Of a stretch of 64,000 nucleotides of DNA, positions 53,729-62,116 are shown piece after piece. The notes beneath the pieces are model-generated. The model saw only the letters and a list, made by a program, of their open reading frames with translations, did not search any database and was not told the origin of the DNA. The stretch is taken from positions 1-64,000 of the forward strand of contig CAZNWC010000006.1 in the NCBI GenBank assembly GCA_964577055.1, given 5' to 3'. The first letter of the stretch is position 1, and each line of letters starts with the position of its first letter. Position numbers and translations under genes: made by a program. The stretch is from PNNG01 sp964577055. GTDB taxonomy: Bacteria; Bacteroidota; Bacteroidia; UBA7662.

Positions 53729-54400
53729 ATGAAAAAAGTAGGAATCTTATTGTTGGCCATGTTTTTGATGGCAGGTTCAGTACAAGCGCAAAAGGGAAAA
53801 AAGAAAAAAGAAATGTTGATTGAATTCCAGACAACCGAAGGCACCTTGATGGTGAAACTGTACAATGAAACGCCACAGCACCGAGACAACATGGTGAAAC
53901 TGGTAAAAAGTGGTTATTATGATGGATTGCTTTTTCACCGTGTAATCAAAGATTTTATGATTCAAGGGGGTGATCCAGATTCGAAAGGTGCAAAAGCTGG
54001 CCAAATGTTGGGCCAGGGGGGCCCGGGATATACCATACCAGCCGAATTTGTTGACACATTGATCCATAAAAAAGGCGCTTTGGCGGCTGCGCGCATGGGC
54101 GATCAGGTAAACCCTACAAAATCTTCAAGTGGAAGTCAGTTTTACATTGTTCATGGCCGCATTTTCAACGAAAACGAATTAAATGCCATTGCCGCACGCT
54201 CGGGACGGAAATACACCGAAGCCCAAAAACAAGCGTACGGAACTGTAGGTGGCACACCTCATTTGGACGGTGGATATACCGTTTTTGGTGAATTGGTGAG
54301 CGGTTTCGATGTGCTCGACCGTATCGCACGAACCCAAACAGCAGCAGGTGACCGTCCGGTTAAAGACATGATGATTATCAAGGCCAAAGTGCTCGATTGA
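53729..54400 (+). CDS. Exported cyclophilin-type peptidyl-prolyl isomerase
   Basis: 223 aa. Signal peptide MKKVGILLLAMFLMAGSVQAQ places it in the envelope. Cyclophilin core: DGLLFHRVIKDFMIQGGDPDSKG, RMGDQVNPTKSSSGSQFYIVHG and GYTVFGELVSGFDVLDRI. An insertion of about 25 residues between SQFYIV and the TVFGEL strand (NENELNAIAARSGRKYTEAQ) is seen in Bacteroidota homologues. It should speed prolyl isomerisation of exported proteins. TGATG junction with xth. Confidence 0.93.
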   Translation: MKKVGILLLAMFLMAGSVQAQKGKKKKEMLIEFQTTEGTLMVKLYNETPQHRDNMVKLVKSGYYDGLLFHRVIKDFMIQGGDPDSKGAKAGQMLGQGGPGYTIPAEFVDTLIHKKGALAAARMGDQVNPTKSSSGSQFYIVHGRIFNENELNAIAARSGRKYTEAQKQAYGTVGGTPHLDGGYTVFGELVSGFDVLDRIARTQTAAGDRPVKDMMIIKAKVLD

Positions 54401-55164
54401 TGAAGCTATTGTCTTACAATGTAAATGGTATCAGAGCCGCTGAGAACAAGGGCTTTTCTCAGTGGTTGGCAGATGCGTCGCCCGACGTCATTGGCTTACA
54501 GGAAATAAAAGCCATGGACGAGCAGTTCGACTGGCAAGTAGTGCGAAGCCTTGGGTATGAAGTTTTTACCTTTCCAGCCGAAAAGAAGGGTTATTCGGGA
54601 ACGGCCATTTTGACGCGCAAAAAACCAAATAAGGTAACAAAGGGTTGCGGAGTTGACTGGATTGACGCTGAGGGCAGGATCATTCGTGCCGATTACGATG
54701 ATTTCAGTTTTATAAGCGTATACATTCCTTCTGGTTCGAGTGGAGATGAACGTCAGGACATGAAAATGCAATTTCTGGAGTTTTTCAAACCCTATATTCT
54801 GTCATTGACCAAGGAATTTCCACGTCTGATCATCAGCGGTGACTACAATATTTGTCACCAGGCGATAGATATTCATGATCCGATAAGGAATGCAGGCATG
54901 TCGGGATTTCTACCTGAAGAACGAGAATGGTTTACCAATTACCTGCAAGAAGGGTTGGTAGATTCATTTAGGTATCTTGTGAAGTCTCCTGACCATTATT
55001 CTTGGTGGTCGTATCGTGCTGGTGCGCGAGGTAACAACAAGGGCTGGCGTATTGATTATCACGTAATTACTGAAGCCTTGTTACCGCATTTGCAATCGGC
55101 TTCGATTTTACCGCAAGTGCACCATTCCGATCATTGTCCCGTTGAATTGGTATTGAATATTTGA
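54400..55164 (+). CDS. xth: Exodeoxyribonuclease III / AP endonuclease
   Basis: 254 aa from the ATG at 54400 (MKLLSYNVNGIRAAENKGF). It cuts at abasic sites in base excision repair. Metal and catalytic residues: N7 in YNVNG, E34 region in IGLQEIKAMD, the ISGDYNICH aspartate/asparagine pair, and the terminal HHSDHCPVELVL. The SWWSYRAGARGNNKGWRIDYH block is typical of the Xth family. Coupled to neighbours by overlapping start/stop codons on both sides. Confidence 0.94.
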   Translation: MKLLSYNVNGIRAAENKGFSQWLADASPDVIGLQEIKAMDEQFDWQVVRSLGYEVFTFPAEKKGYSGTAILTRKKPNKVTKGCGVDWIDAEGRIIRADYDDFSFISVYIPSGSSGDERQDMKMQFLEFFKPYILSLTKEFPRLIISGDYNICHQAIDIHDPIRNAGMSGFLPEEREWFTNYLQEGLVDSFRYLVKSPDHYSWWSYRAGARGNNKGWRIDYHVITEALLPHLQSASILPQVHHSDHCPVELVLNI

Positions 55165-58100
55165 TGAACGCTTATCAACAGTTGCTCGAAAAGCTGGATG
55201 CTTTTATCAACCGTTTTTACCTCAATCAGGTAATCAGGGGTGCACTGTTGTTGTTTACCTTGCTATTGTCAACCTATTTGTTGGTTGCAAGTACAGCATT
55301 TTACATGCAATTGCCCATGTGGTCGCGTGCTGTGCTGTTTTATGCATTTGTAGGTTCGAATCTTTGGTTGCTAGTGCGATGGGTGCTTTTGCCATTATTC
55401 CGGATGAAGGGATGGAGGAAGCGGATGTCTTACAGAGAGGCTGCCAAAAGGATTGGAGATGAACTTGGAGAAGTTAGAGATAAATTACTGAATACCATTG
55501 AGTTAAGTGAATATTCTGCTGATGCAGGTGTCTCGCATGAGCTCTTGATGGCCAGTATTGAACAGCGTACTTGGGAGTTGCAACCGCTGCCATTTTTGAA
55601 AATCATTGATTTCAGGGAAAACCGACGTTACTTGAAATTTTTAATACCTGTATTGGGTATTTTCGTTTTCGTTTTGTTTTCTGCACCCGGGCTTATTACA
55701 AAGGGGGGAGAAAAGGTGCTCCGTTACAATAAAGCCTTTGCCCCGGAAAGACCATTTGATTTTATTACTGACTCATTGCAGTGGGTAGTGGAAGCAGGGA
55801 GTGATTTGCCCATTTATGTGCAATTATCAGGTAAGGAATTACCCAAAGAAGTGCACCTGGAGTGGGAGGGCTTTACTTACCGAATGGATCCTTTGCAAGG
55901 TGATGGGTTTTCGTATACGTTACGCAATTTGCAGGAACCTGCGCGCATTCGTTTCAAAGCAAATAAGTTCTTTTCGAAGTGGTATGATGTGAAAGTTGTA
56001 CCACGTCCCGTCATCGACCGATTTGATGTGCGATTGCGGTTTCCTACTTATCTGAATAAAGCAGAGGAACGTTTGGCGAACACGGGTGATTTGGTAGTAC
56101 CTGAAGGAACTACTATTGAATGGTTGTTTCACAGTCAGGGAGTGGATAGTTTGTTGTTGGAAATTGGAGCATCTCGTTTGCAGGGCCGGCAAAATGAGCA
56201 GCGTGTGTTTAACGTGAATTATCGTGCAACTGAGCCAATGCCTTACCATATTTACACGGCGAACAGACTTAATCCGAAGCGTGATACTTTGTCGTTTGCA
56301 CTTCAGGTAATTGCAGATGCGTGGCCTACGTTGGAGGTTTCGGAAGCAGTAGATTCGACCAATAATCGTTTGCGGTACTTTAGTGGGGACATAGGTGATG
56401 ACTACGGTTTTTCGAAACTGGAGTTTGTGTATGAAATACGAAATGCTGATGGCAAGTCCCTGGGTGATCCGGTTCGTGTGAAATTAGATTTGCAAACGGG
56501 TGCACGTCAGCGATTCTTCCACTACTTCGACGCCCGATTGGATGCTTTGAAAGAAGGTGCCAGTGTTGAATACTATTTTGAGTTGTGGGACAATGATGGT
56601 GTGAATGGACCAAAAAAGGTAAGATCGGAAGTATTTACTTTTAAAAGTCTTACAAAGGATGAAACAAATGCTTCGATAGATAAGAATACAGGGGATGTTC
56701 AGCAAAATTTGGAATCGGCTATCAATGACGCGCGAAAGCTGCAGAAAGACCTTGATGAGCTGCGGAAAAAGCTAAAAGAAGGCAAATCGTTGAGCTGGGA
56801 GGACAAGCAGCGATTGGAAAGTTTGAAGGAAAAACAAACGAAAATACAGGATAAGTTAGAGCTGGCTACAGACAAGATGGAGGAGAACAAGGCCTTTCGT
56901 TCTGAAAGTCAGAAAGACCAAGAGCTGCTTGAAAAACAGCAGAAATTGCAGGAGATGGCGGAAAGGCTCTTGAATGATGACATCAAGAAAATGATGGAGG
57001 AATTGCAACGCATGATGGAGCAATTGCCCAACAAGGATAAGTTGCAGCAGCAGTTAGACAATATGCAAATTGACCAAAAAGAGGTTGAGAAGGAATTGGA
57101 CCGCATGCTCGAGTTTTTCAAAGCCTTGGAAGTTGAACAGCGCGTTATGGAAGTAGCGAACGAATTGGATGACTTGGCCAAAGAGCAAGAGGCATTGCGA
57201 AATGAAAGCGGTAGCAAAGAAGAGCTAACAAAGAAGCAGGAGAAATTGAATGAAGCCTTTGATGCCGTGCAAGAGAAGATGGATAAACTTGAAGAGTTGA
57301 ACAAAGCATTGGAGGAACCCAATGATTTAGGAGACTTAAAAGAAGAAAGCGGTTCCATTGAAAAACAAATGGAAGAAGCAGCGAGCGAATTGGCAAAAGG
57401 TCAGAAGCAAAAGGCAGGCGGAAAGCAACAGCAGGCGAGTCAGCAAATGAAAAAGATGGCTCAAAAAATGCGTGACCAAATGCAACAGCAAGATGCGCAA
57501 ATGCTTCAGGAAAACATTCAAGCCCTGAGGATGCTGCTGGAAAACCTGGTGAAGTTTTCATTCAACCAGGAAAATTTAATGGATAGATTGCAGGAAAACA
57601 GCAACTATTCACCTGTTTATGTAGAAATAGGTAAGGAGCAAGCAAAGTTGCGCGAAGAAGCGAAGTTGATAGAAGACAGTTTGACTGCATTGGCGAAAAG
57701 GGTTATGCAGTTGCAATCGACCATAAGCAGAGAGATGGCCCAGGTAAATGATAATTTACAAAAGGCGGTGGAAAGCTTAGGTAGTAGGCAAACTGCGCAA
57801 GCGAAAACGCGGCAGCAGTATGCCATGACTTCGGTGAATAATTTGGCGGTTTTGTTGTCGGAGCTGTTGAAGAATATGCAAGAGGAGATGGCGCAGAAAA
57901 TGGATGGTGATCAGCAATGCCAAAAACCAGGAGGTGCGAGTCCGAGCAAGCTCAGTACAATGAGTCAAATGCAGCAAACGCTGAATCAGCAAATGCAGCA
58001 GATGAAACAGAAAATGGAGGGTCAAAAGGGTAAGGACCCAGGAGAGAAACAAGGTAGAAACGGGGAAATAAGCCAAGGCTTTGCAGAAATGGTTGCCAAG

Positions 58101-58496
58101 CAGGAGGCCATTCGTCGTGAGCTTCAAAAGTTGAGTCAGGAAATGGGGAAAGACGGCAAAGGTGGTGTAGGGAGTGAGTTGGACAAGCTAGCCAAGGAAA
58201 TGGAAAAGACTGAACGGGAATTGGTTAATAAAATTCTTAGTACTGAAAGTATAAGAAGACAAGAAGAAATTGTAACGCGTTTGTTGGAAGCCGAAAAAGC
58301 GGAGCGAGAGCGAGAGTATGATGATAAGCGCGAATCGAATACTGCTAAAGAAGTAAAACGGGTGAATCCTCCTGGTTTTGAAGCGTACAAGCGACAACAG
58401 CAACGTTCATTGGAGCTGTACAAGACCATGAATCCTGAATTGAATGCGTATTACAAGAAGAAGGTGGATCGGTATTTCTTACAATTGAACCCATGA
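55164..58496 (+). CDS. DUF4175-like large membrane-anchored coiled-coil protein
   Basis: 1110 aa from the ATG at 55164 (MNAYQQLLEKLDAFINRFY). Two adjacent N-terminal helices (about 28-48 and 55-78) and one at about 160-182 anchor it. A beta-rich region of about 300 aa follows (WVVEAGSDLPIYVQLSG, FYYTRN-like strands, EYYFELWDNDGVNGPKKVRSE). From about residue 505 to the end there is a very long E/K/Q-rich coiled coil with many QQM/KQM runs. The layout matches the Bacteroidota family DUF4175. Function unknown; an envelope-spanning rod or a scaffold are possible. It is coupled (4-bp overlap) with the RsbW-like kinase gene. Confidence 0.82.
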   Translation: MNAYQQLLEKLDAFINRFYLNQVIRGALLLFTLLLSTYLLVASTAFYMQLPMWSRAVLFYAFVGSNLWLLVRWVLLPLFRMKGWRKRMSYREAAKRIGDELGEVRDKLLNTIELSEYSADAGVSHELLMASIEQRTWELQPLPFLKIIDFRENRRYLKFLIPVLGIFVFVLFSAPGLITKGGEKVLRYNKAFAPERPFDFITDSLQWVVEAGSDLPIYVQLSGKELPKEVHLEWEGFTYRMDPLQGDGFSYTLRNLQEPARIRFKANKFFSKWYDVKVVPRPVIDRFDVRLRFPTYLNKAEERLANTGDLVVPEGTTIEWLFHSQGVDSLLLEIGASRLQGRQNEQRVFNVNYRATEPMPYHIYTANRLNPKRDTLSFALQVIADAWPTLEVSEAVDSTNNRLRYFSGDIGDDYGFSKLEFVYEIRNADGKSLGDPVRVKLDLQTGARQRFFHYFDARLDALKEGASVEYYFELWDNDGVNGPKKVRSEVFTFKSLTKDETNASIDKNTGDVQQNLESAINDARKLQKDLDELRKKLKEGKSLSWEDKQRLESLKEKQTKIQDKLELATDKMEENKAFRSESQKDQELLEKQQKLQEMAERLLNDDIKKMMEELQRMMEQLPNKDKLQQQLDNMQIDQKEVEKELDRMLEFFKALEVEQRVMEVANELDDLAKEQEALRNESGSKEELTKKQEKLNEAFDAVQEKMDKLEELNKALEEPNDLGDLKEESGSIEKQMEEAASELAKGQKQKAGGKQQQASQQMKKMAQKMRDQMQQQDAQMLQENIQALRMLLENLVKFSFNQENLMDRLQENSNYSPVYVEIGKEQAKLREEAKLIEDSLTALAKRVMQLQSTISREMAQVNDNLQKAVESLGSRQTAQAKTRQQYAMTSVNNLAVLLSELLKNMQEEMAQKMDGDQQCQKPGGASPSKLSTMSQMQQTLNQQMQQMKQKMEGQKGKDPGEKQGRNGEISQGFAEMVAKQEAIRRELQKLSQEMGKDGKGGVGSELDKLAKEMEKTERELVNKILSTESIRRQEEIVTRLLEAEKAEREREYDDKRESNTAKEVKRVNPPGFEAYKRQQQRSLELYKTMNPELNAYYKKKVDRYFLQLNP

Positions 58497-58891
58497 AAGG
58501 AAGGTTTGTCATTTTCAGTGAACCCAGGAGTATTGAGGTGGTAGATCAGATCATGTTGTGGGTAGCCGGTTTGGGTGAAGTGTCGGAAAGCGTTTTGTTT
58601 GCAGTTCGGTTGGCGCTCACTGAGGCAATAATTAATGCCATATTGCATGGAAATGAAGCGAATCCCGAGAAGCGGGTGGTGATTGATTTAGAAACAAAAT
58701 ACGATAGTTTATACTGCTGTGTATCAGATGAGGGCAAGGGCTTTGTCATGGAAAGCGTGCAAGATCCCCGAGACCTGCATAATAGAGAAAAGGAAGGCGG
58801 AAGAGGGGTCTTGTTTATCCAAGAGGTGACAGAACATTTTGTTTATTGTAACGAAAGCAGGGCAGCAAAATTTAGTATCAAACTGAAATGA
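58493..58891 (+). CDS. RsbW-like anti-sigma/serine kinase ATPase domain protein
   Basis: 132 aa, a single GHKL ATP-binding domain of the HATPase_c_2 type. N-box VRLALTEAIINAILHGNEANP, G1-type VSDEGKGFVMESV and G2-type EGGRGVLFIQEVTEHF. Such proteins act as anti-sigma factors or kinases of anti-anti-sigma (STAS) partners. No sigma factor or STAS gene lies in the window, so the partner is unknown. Overlaps both the DUF4175 gene (4 bp) and ybeY (4 bp). Confidence 0.88.
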   Translation: MKGRFVIFSEPRSIEVVDQIMLWVAGLGEVSESVLFAVRLALTEAIINAILHGNEANPEKRVVIDLETKYDSLYCCVSDEGKGFVMESVQDPRDLHNREKEGGRGVLFIQEVTEHFVYCNESRAAKFSIKLK

Positions 58892-59334
58892 TTTCTTTTT
58901 TTGCAGCAGATGTAACCGTGCCGTTGAAGCAAAGAGGTTTAGTGAAGCGCTGGTTGTCGTCATTGGCAGAAGGCAGGGGTTTGTCCATTGACCGATTGCA
59001 TTACATATTTTGCTCCGATGAATATTTATTGGAGATGAACAAGCAGTACCTGCAACACGATTATTATACTGATATCATTACTTTTCCAACCCTAGACCAA
59101 ACAGATAAGATAAGTGGCGAATGCTATATTAGCGTGGACAGGGTAAAGGACAATGCCTCAGAAATAGGTGTTACCTTTGCGCAGGAATTGAGGAGGGTCA
59201 TGGCCCACGGCCTGTTGCACTTGATGGGGGAAGATGACAAGAGTGTTGAAGACGTGAAAAGCATGCGGCAGGCCGAGGAAGACGCGCTTCTTAGTTGGCT
59301 GTTCCACGTGGAACAGCAAGCCACAAACAAATAA
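58888..59334 (+). CDS. ybeY: Endoribonuclease YbeY (16S rRNA maturation)
   Basis: 148 aa. It processes the 3' end of 16S rRNA and works in ribosome quality control. The metal motif reads HGLLHLMGEDD: H107 and H111 are kept but the third histidine of HGxLHLxGYDH is aspartate (D117), as I recall for Bacteroidota members. YTDIITFP and ECYISVDRVKDNA are the other family blocks. The last codons (LFHVEQQ) are encoded by a parS-like palindrome. The mnmG start follows 23 bp after the stop. Confidence 0.93.
   Translation: MISFFAADVTVPLKQRGLVKRWLSSLAEGRGLSIDRLHYIFCSDEYLLEMNKQYLQHDYYTDIITFPTLDQTDKISGECYISVDRVKDNASEIGVTFAQELRRVMAHGLLHLMGEDDKSVEDVKSMRQAEEDALLSWLFHVEQQATNK
59300..59315. other. parS-like centromere site 1 (ParB-binding palindrome)
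   Basis: TGTTCCACGTGGAACA, a 16-bp perfect palindrome identical to the classical bacterial parS core. It lies inside the 3' end of ybeY and fixes the protein sequence FHVEQ there. Spaced 36 bp from a second copy. Confidence 0.88.
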
Positions 59335-59335
59335 C

Positions 59336-59351
59336 GGTTCCACGTGGAACA
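59336..59351. other. parS-like centromere site 2
   Basis: GGTTCCACGTGGAACA; the 14-bp core GTTCCACGTGGAAC (59337-59350) is perfect. It falls in the 23-bp gap between ybeY and mnmG, immediately before the mnmG ATG at 59358. I found no further copy of this palindrome in the window. Confidence 0.88.
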
Positions 59352-59357
59352 ACAGAA

Positions 59358-61238
59358 ATGAATCAGATATACGATGTAATAGTTGTGGGTGGTGGACATG
59401 CAGGCTGTGAGGCTGCAGCCGCGGCAGCAAACATGGGCTCAAAGGTGTTGTTGATCACCATGAACATGCAAACGATTGCACAAATGTCGTGCAATCCGGC
59501 CATGGGGGGCGTGGCAAAAGGGCAAATTGTGCGTGAAATTGATGCGCTTGGAGGATACAGTGGTATTGTGAGCGATATTTCTGCAATCCAGTTCCGCATG
59601 CTGAACCGGTCTAAGGGCCCTGCAATGTGGAGCCCTCGCACCCAAAACGACAGAATGCTTTTTGCCAGTACTTGGCGAGAAATCCTTGAAAACACGCCCA
59701 ATGTGGACTTTTGGCAAGATATGGTGGTTGGTATTGAAACGGAAGGGAAGCGTGTAACAGGCGTAGTTACCAGCATGGGCATTGTATTTAAGGCCAAGTC
59801 GGTTGTGCTTACAAACGGAACGTTTCTGAATGGCGTGATTCACATTGGGGAGAAACGCTTTGGGGGTGGCCGTACAGGAGAAAAGGCGGCACATGGCATT
59901 ACTGAACAGTTGGTGGAGCTGGGTTTTGAGTCAGGGCGTATGAAAACCGGCACACCACCGCGCATTGATGGCCGTTCACTCGATTACAGCAAAATGGAAG
60001 AACAGCCCGGGGATGTGCAACCAGCGAAATTTTCTTACACCTCGACAAAGGCGTTGGAAAAGCAGAGGTCTTGTTGGATCACCTATACAAATGCAGAGGT
60101 GCACGAAATTCTTAAAACAGGCTTTGATAAATCTCCTATGTATGCGGGAAGAATCCAAGGGTTAGGTCCGCGGTATTGTCCGAGCATTGAAGATAAAATC
60201 AATCGATTCGCCGAAAGAGAAAGGCATCAAATTTTTGTAGAACCAGAAGGGTGGAATACGGTGGAGGTGTATGTAAATGGTTTTTCTACTTCTTTGCCAG
60301 AGGATGTTCAGTACCAGGCGCTTCGTTCTATTCCGGGCTTCGAAAATGCAAAGATGTTTCGGCCAGGATATGCCATTGAATATGATTATTTCCCGCCAAC
60401 ACAGTTGTACCCAACGCTTGAAACGAAATGGATAGAGAACCTGTATTTTGCCGGTCAAATCAATGGGACTACGGGTTACGAAGAAGCGGCATGTCAAGGA
60501 TTGATGGCTGGCATCAATGCGCACTTGAAAGTAAATGAAAAAGAGCCCTTTATTCTCAAAAGGAGTGAGGCATACATTGGTGTTTTGATAGACGATTTGG
60601 TGAATAAGGGCACAGATGAACCCTACCGAATGTTCACTTCGAGAGCAGAATACCGCATATTGTTGCGCCAGGACAATGCCGACATCAGGCTTTCTGGATA
60701 CGGGTATGCTTTGGGATTGATCGGACAGCAGCGCTATGAAGGAGTATTGCAAAAGGAAAAAGACGCGGCGGAAATACTGAAATTTTTAAGTAAAACAGCT
60801 GCTGAGCCAGAAGAGATGAATCACGTATTGGAAGCCTTGGAATCTGCAGAAATAAGTCAGAAGGTTAAGCTTGAGGGATTGTTGCTGCGGCCACAGGTGC
60901 ATCTGGAAGATTTGCGCAAAGGATCAAAATTGTTAGATACATATTTGGAAGCCTATCCGTCAGAAACCTTTGAGCAGGCTGAAATCAACTTGAAATACGC
61001 CTCCTACATTGCAAAAGAGAAGGAGATGGCGGAGAAAATGGCAGATTTGGATGCGGTGTTTATGAAAGAAGATTTTGATTATTGGTCGATTACAGCATTG
61101 TCGAAAGAAGCGCGAGAAAAATTGTCGGCCATTAAACCTGCAACACTTGGGCAGGCTTCGCGGGTGAGCGGGGTATCTCCCTCGGATGTGGGGATTTTGA
61201 TGGTTTATATCAATAAGGGATTGACATGGAAAAATTAG
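59358..61238 (+). CDS. mnmG: tRNA uridine-5-carboxymethylaminomethyl modification enzyme
   Basis: 626 aa from the ATG at 59358 (MNQIYDVIVVGGGHAGCEAA); the longer open frame upstream only translates the two parS repeats as VPRGT and is rejected. With MnmE it modifies U34 of several tRNAs. FAD-binding GGGHAGCEAAAAAANMG, then MSCNPAMGGVAKGQIVREIDALGG, GRMKTGTPPRIDGRS and FAGQINGTTGYEEAACQGL. Also called gidA, a gene classically next to oriC in many bacteria. Confidence 0.97.
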   Translation: MNQIYDVIVVGGGHAGCEAAAAAANMGSKVLLITMNMQTIAQMSCNPAMGGVAKGQIVREIDALGGYSGIVSDISAIQFRMLNRSKGPAMWSPRTQNDRMLFASTWREILENTPNVDFWQDMVVGIETEGKRVTGVVTSMGIVFKAKSVVLTNGTFLNGVIHIGEKRFGGGRTGEKAAHGITEQLVELGFESGRMKTGTPPRIDGRSLDYSKMEEQPGDVQPAKFSYTSTKALEKQRSCWITYTNAEVHEILKTGFDKSPMYAGRIQGLGPRYCPSIEDKINRFAERERHQIFVEPEGWNTVEVYVNGFSTSLPEDVQYQALRSIPGFENAKMFRPGYAIEYDYFPPTQLYPTLETKWIENLYFAGQINGTTGYEEAACQGLMAGINAHLKVNEKEPFILKRSEAYIGVLIDDLVNKGTDEPYRMFTSRAEYRILLRQDNADIRLSGYGYALGLIGQQRYEGVLQKEKDAAEILKFLSKTAAEPEEMNHVLEALESAEISQKVKLEGLLLRPQVHLEDLRKGSKLLDTYLEAYPSETFEQAEINLKYASYIAKEKEMAEKMADLDAVFMKEDFDYWSITALSKEAREKLSAIKPATLGQASRVSGVSPSDVGILMVYINKGLTWKN

Positions 61239-62116
61239 CGACATGTCCGGCATGTGAGCATACCGAACAAAGTGTAGTGATGCAGTGCATAGACTATACA
61301 GTTACAAAAGAGCAATTTCAAATTGTAAGCTGTGATGCATGTGGCTTAGAATTTACCAACCCCAGACCTGCGCAGGCCGACATTGGTGTTTATTATGCCA
61401 GTACGGAATATGTATCGCATAGCGATGAAGCTGCTCCGGGTTTGATCAACAACATCTATCGTCGTGTACGCCGCATCACCCTATCACAAAAGGGCGATTT
61501 GGTGGCCTCCTATGTGGCCAAAAAGGGAACCCTGTTGGACATTGGTTGCGGAACAGGCGCATTCGCCGGCCACATGCAGTCGCTCGGATGGCGCGTAAAA
61601 GCGGTAGAACCTGATGCGGGAGCGGCTCAAAAGGCAAGACAGGGGCATGGCTTGGAAGTCAACGAAGAAGCATGGTTAGCCACAAGCAATGAACAGTTTG
61701 ACTGCATCACCATGTGGCACGTATTGGAACATGTGCATGCACTTAAACAGCGCTTTACGCAACTTTGGAATCTTTGTGCACCAGGAGGGTATGTACTCAT
61801 TGCAGTGCCGAACCCACAGAGTGTTGACAGCAAACATTACGGGCCATTTTGGGCTGCTCGTGATGTGCCACGACATTTGTGCCATTTCCCGCCACACATG
61901 TTGCGGAAGCGTATGGAGCAAGAAGGATTTGAGGTGGTTGCGACCAAAGGAATGCCGTTTGATCCATTTTACATCAGCTTGCTATCGGAACGATATGTGC
62001 ACGGCAAAGACCGATTGGTGCCTGCGTTTACCAAGGGGGCCTGGTTTTGGTTAAGGTCGCAAATGGGAAAAGACTTGTGGAGCAGCCAAATTTACCTCTT
62101 TCGCAAACCAGTATGA
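61226..62116 (+). CDS. SAM-dependent methyltransferase with zinc-ribbon-like N-terminus
   Basis: 296 aa. N-terminal CPAC and CDAC pairs (ATCPACEHTEQ, VSCDACGLEFTNPRP) form a zinc-ribbon as in sugar-linked methyltransferases. SAM motif I is LLDIGCGTGAFAGHM, followed by VKAVEPDAGAAQKAR and CITMWHVLEHVHALKQ. Start overlaps the mnmG 3' end by 13 bp. Substrate unknown; possibly a surface glycan. The start of the next gene overlaps its stop (ATGA). Confidence 0.86.
   Translation: MEKLATCPACEHTEQSVVMQCIDYTVTKEQFQIVSCDACGLEFTNPRPAQADIGVYYASTEYVSHSDEAAPGLINNIYRRVRRITLSQKGDLVASYVAKKGTLLDIGCGTGAFAGHMQSLGWRVKAVEPDAGAAQKARQGHGLEVNEEAWLATSNEQFDCITMWHVLEHVHALKQRFTQLWNLCAPGGYVLIAVPNPQSVDSKHYGPFWAARDVPRHLCHFPPHMLRKRMEQEGFEVVATKGMPFDPFYISLLSERYVHGKDRLVPAFTKGAWFWLRSQMGKDLWSSQIYLFRKPV

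Noticed and set aside
59295..59357. N-terminal extension of mnmG with a repeated VPRGT
   Set aside because: It is only the translation of the two parS-like palindromes; the real enzyme starts at 59358.
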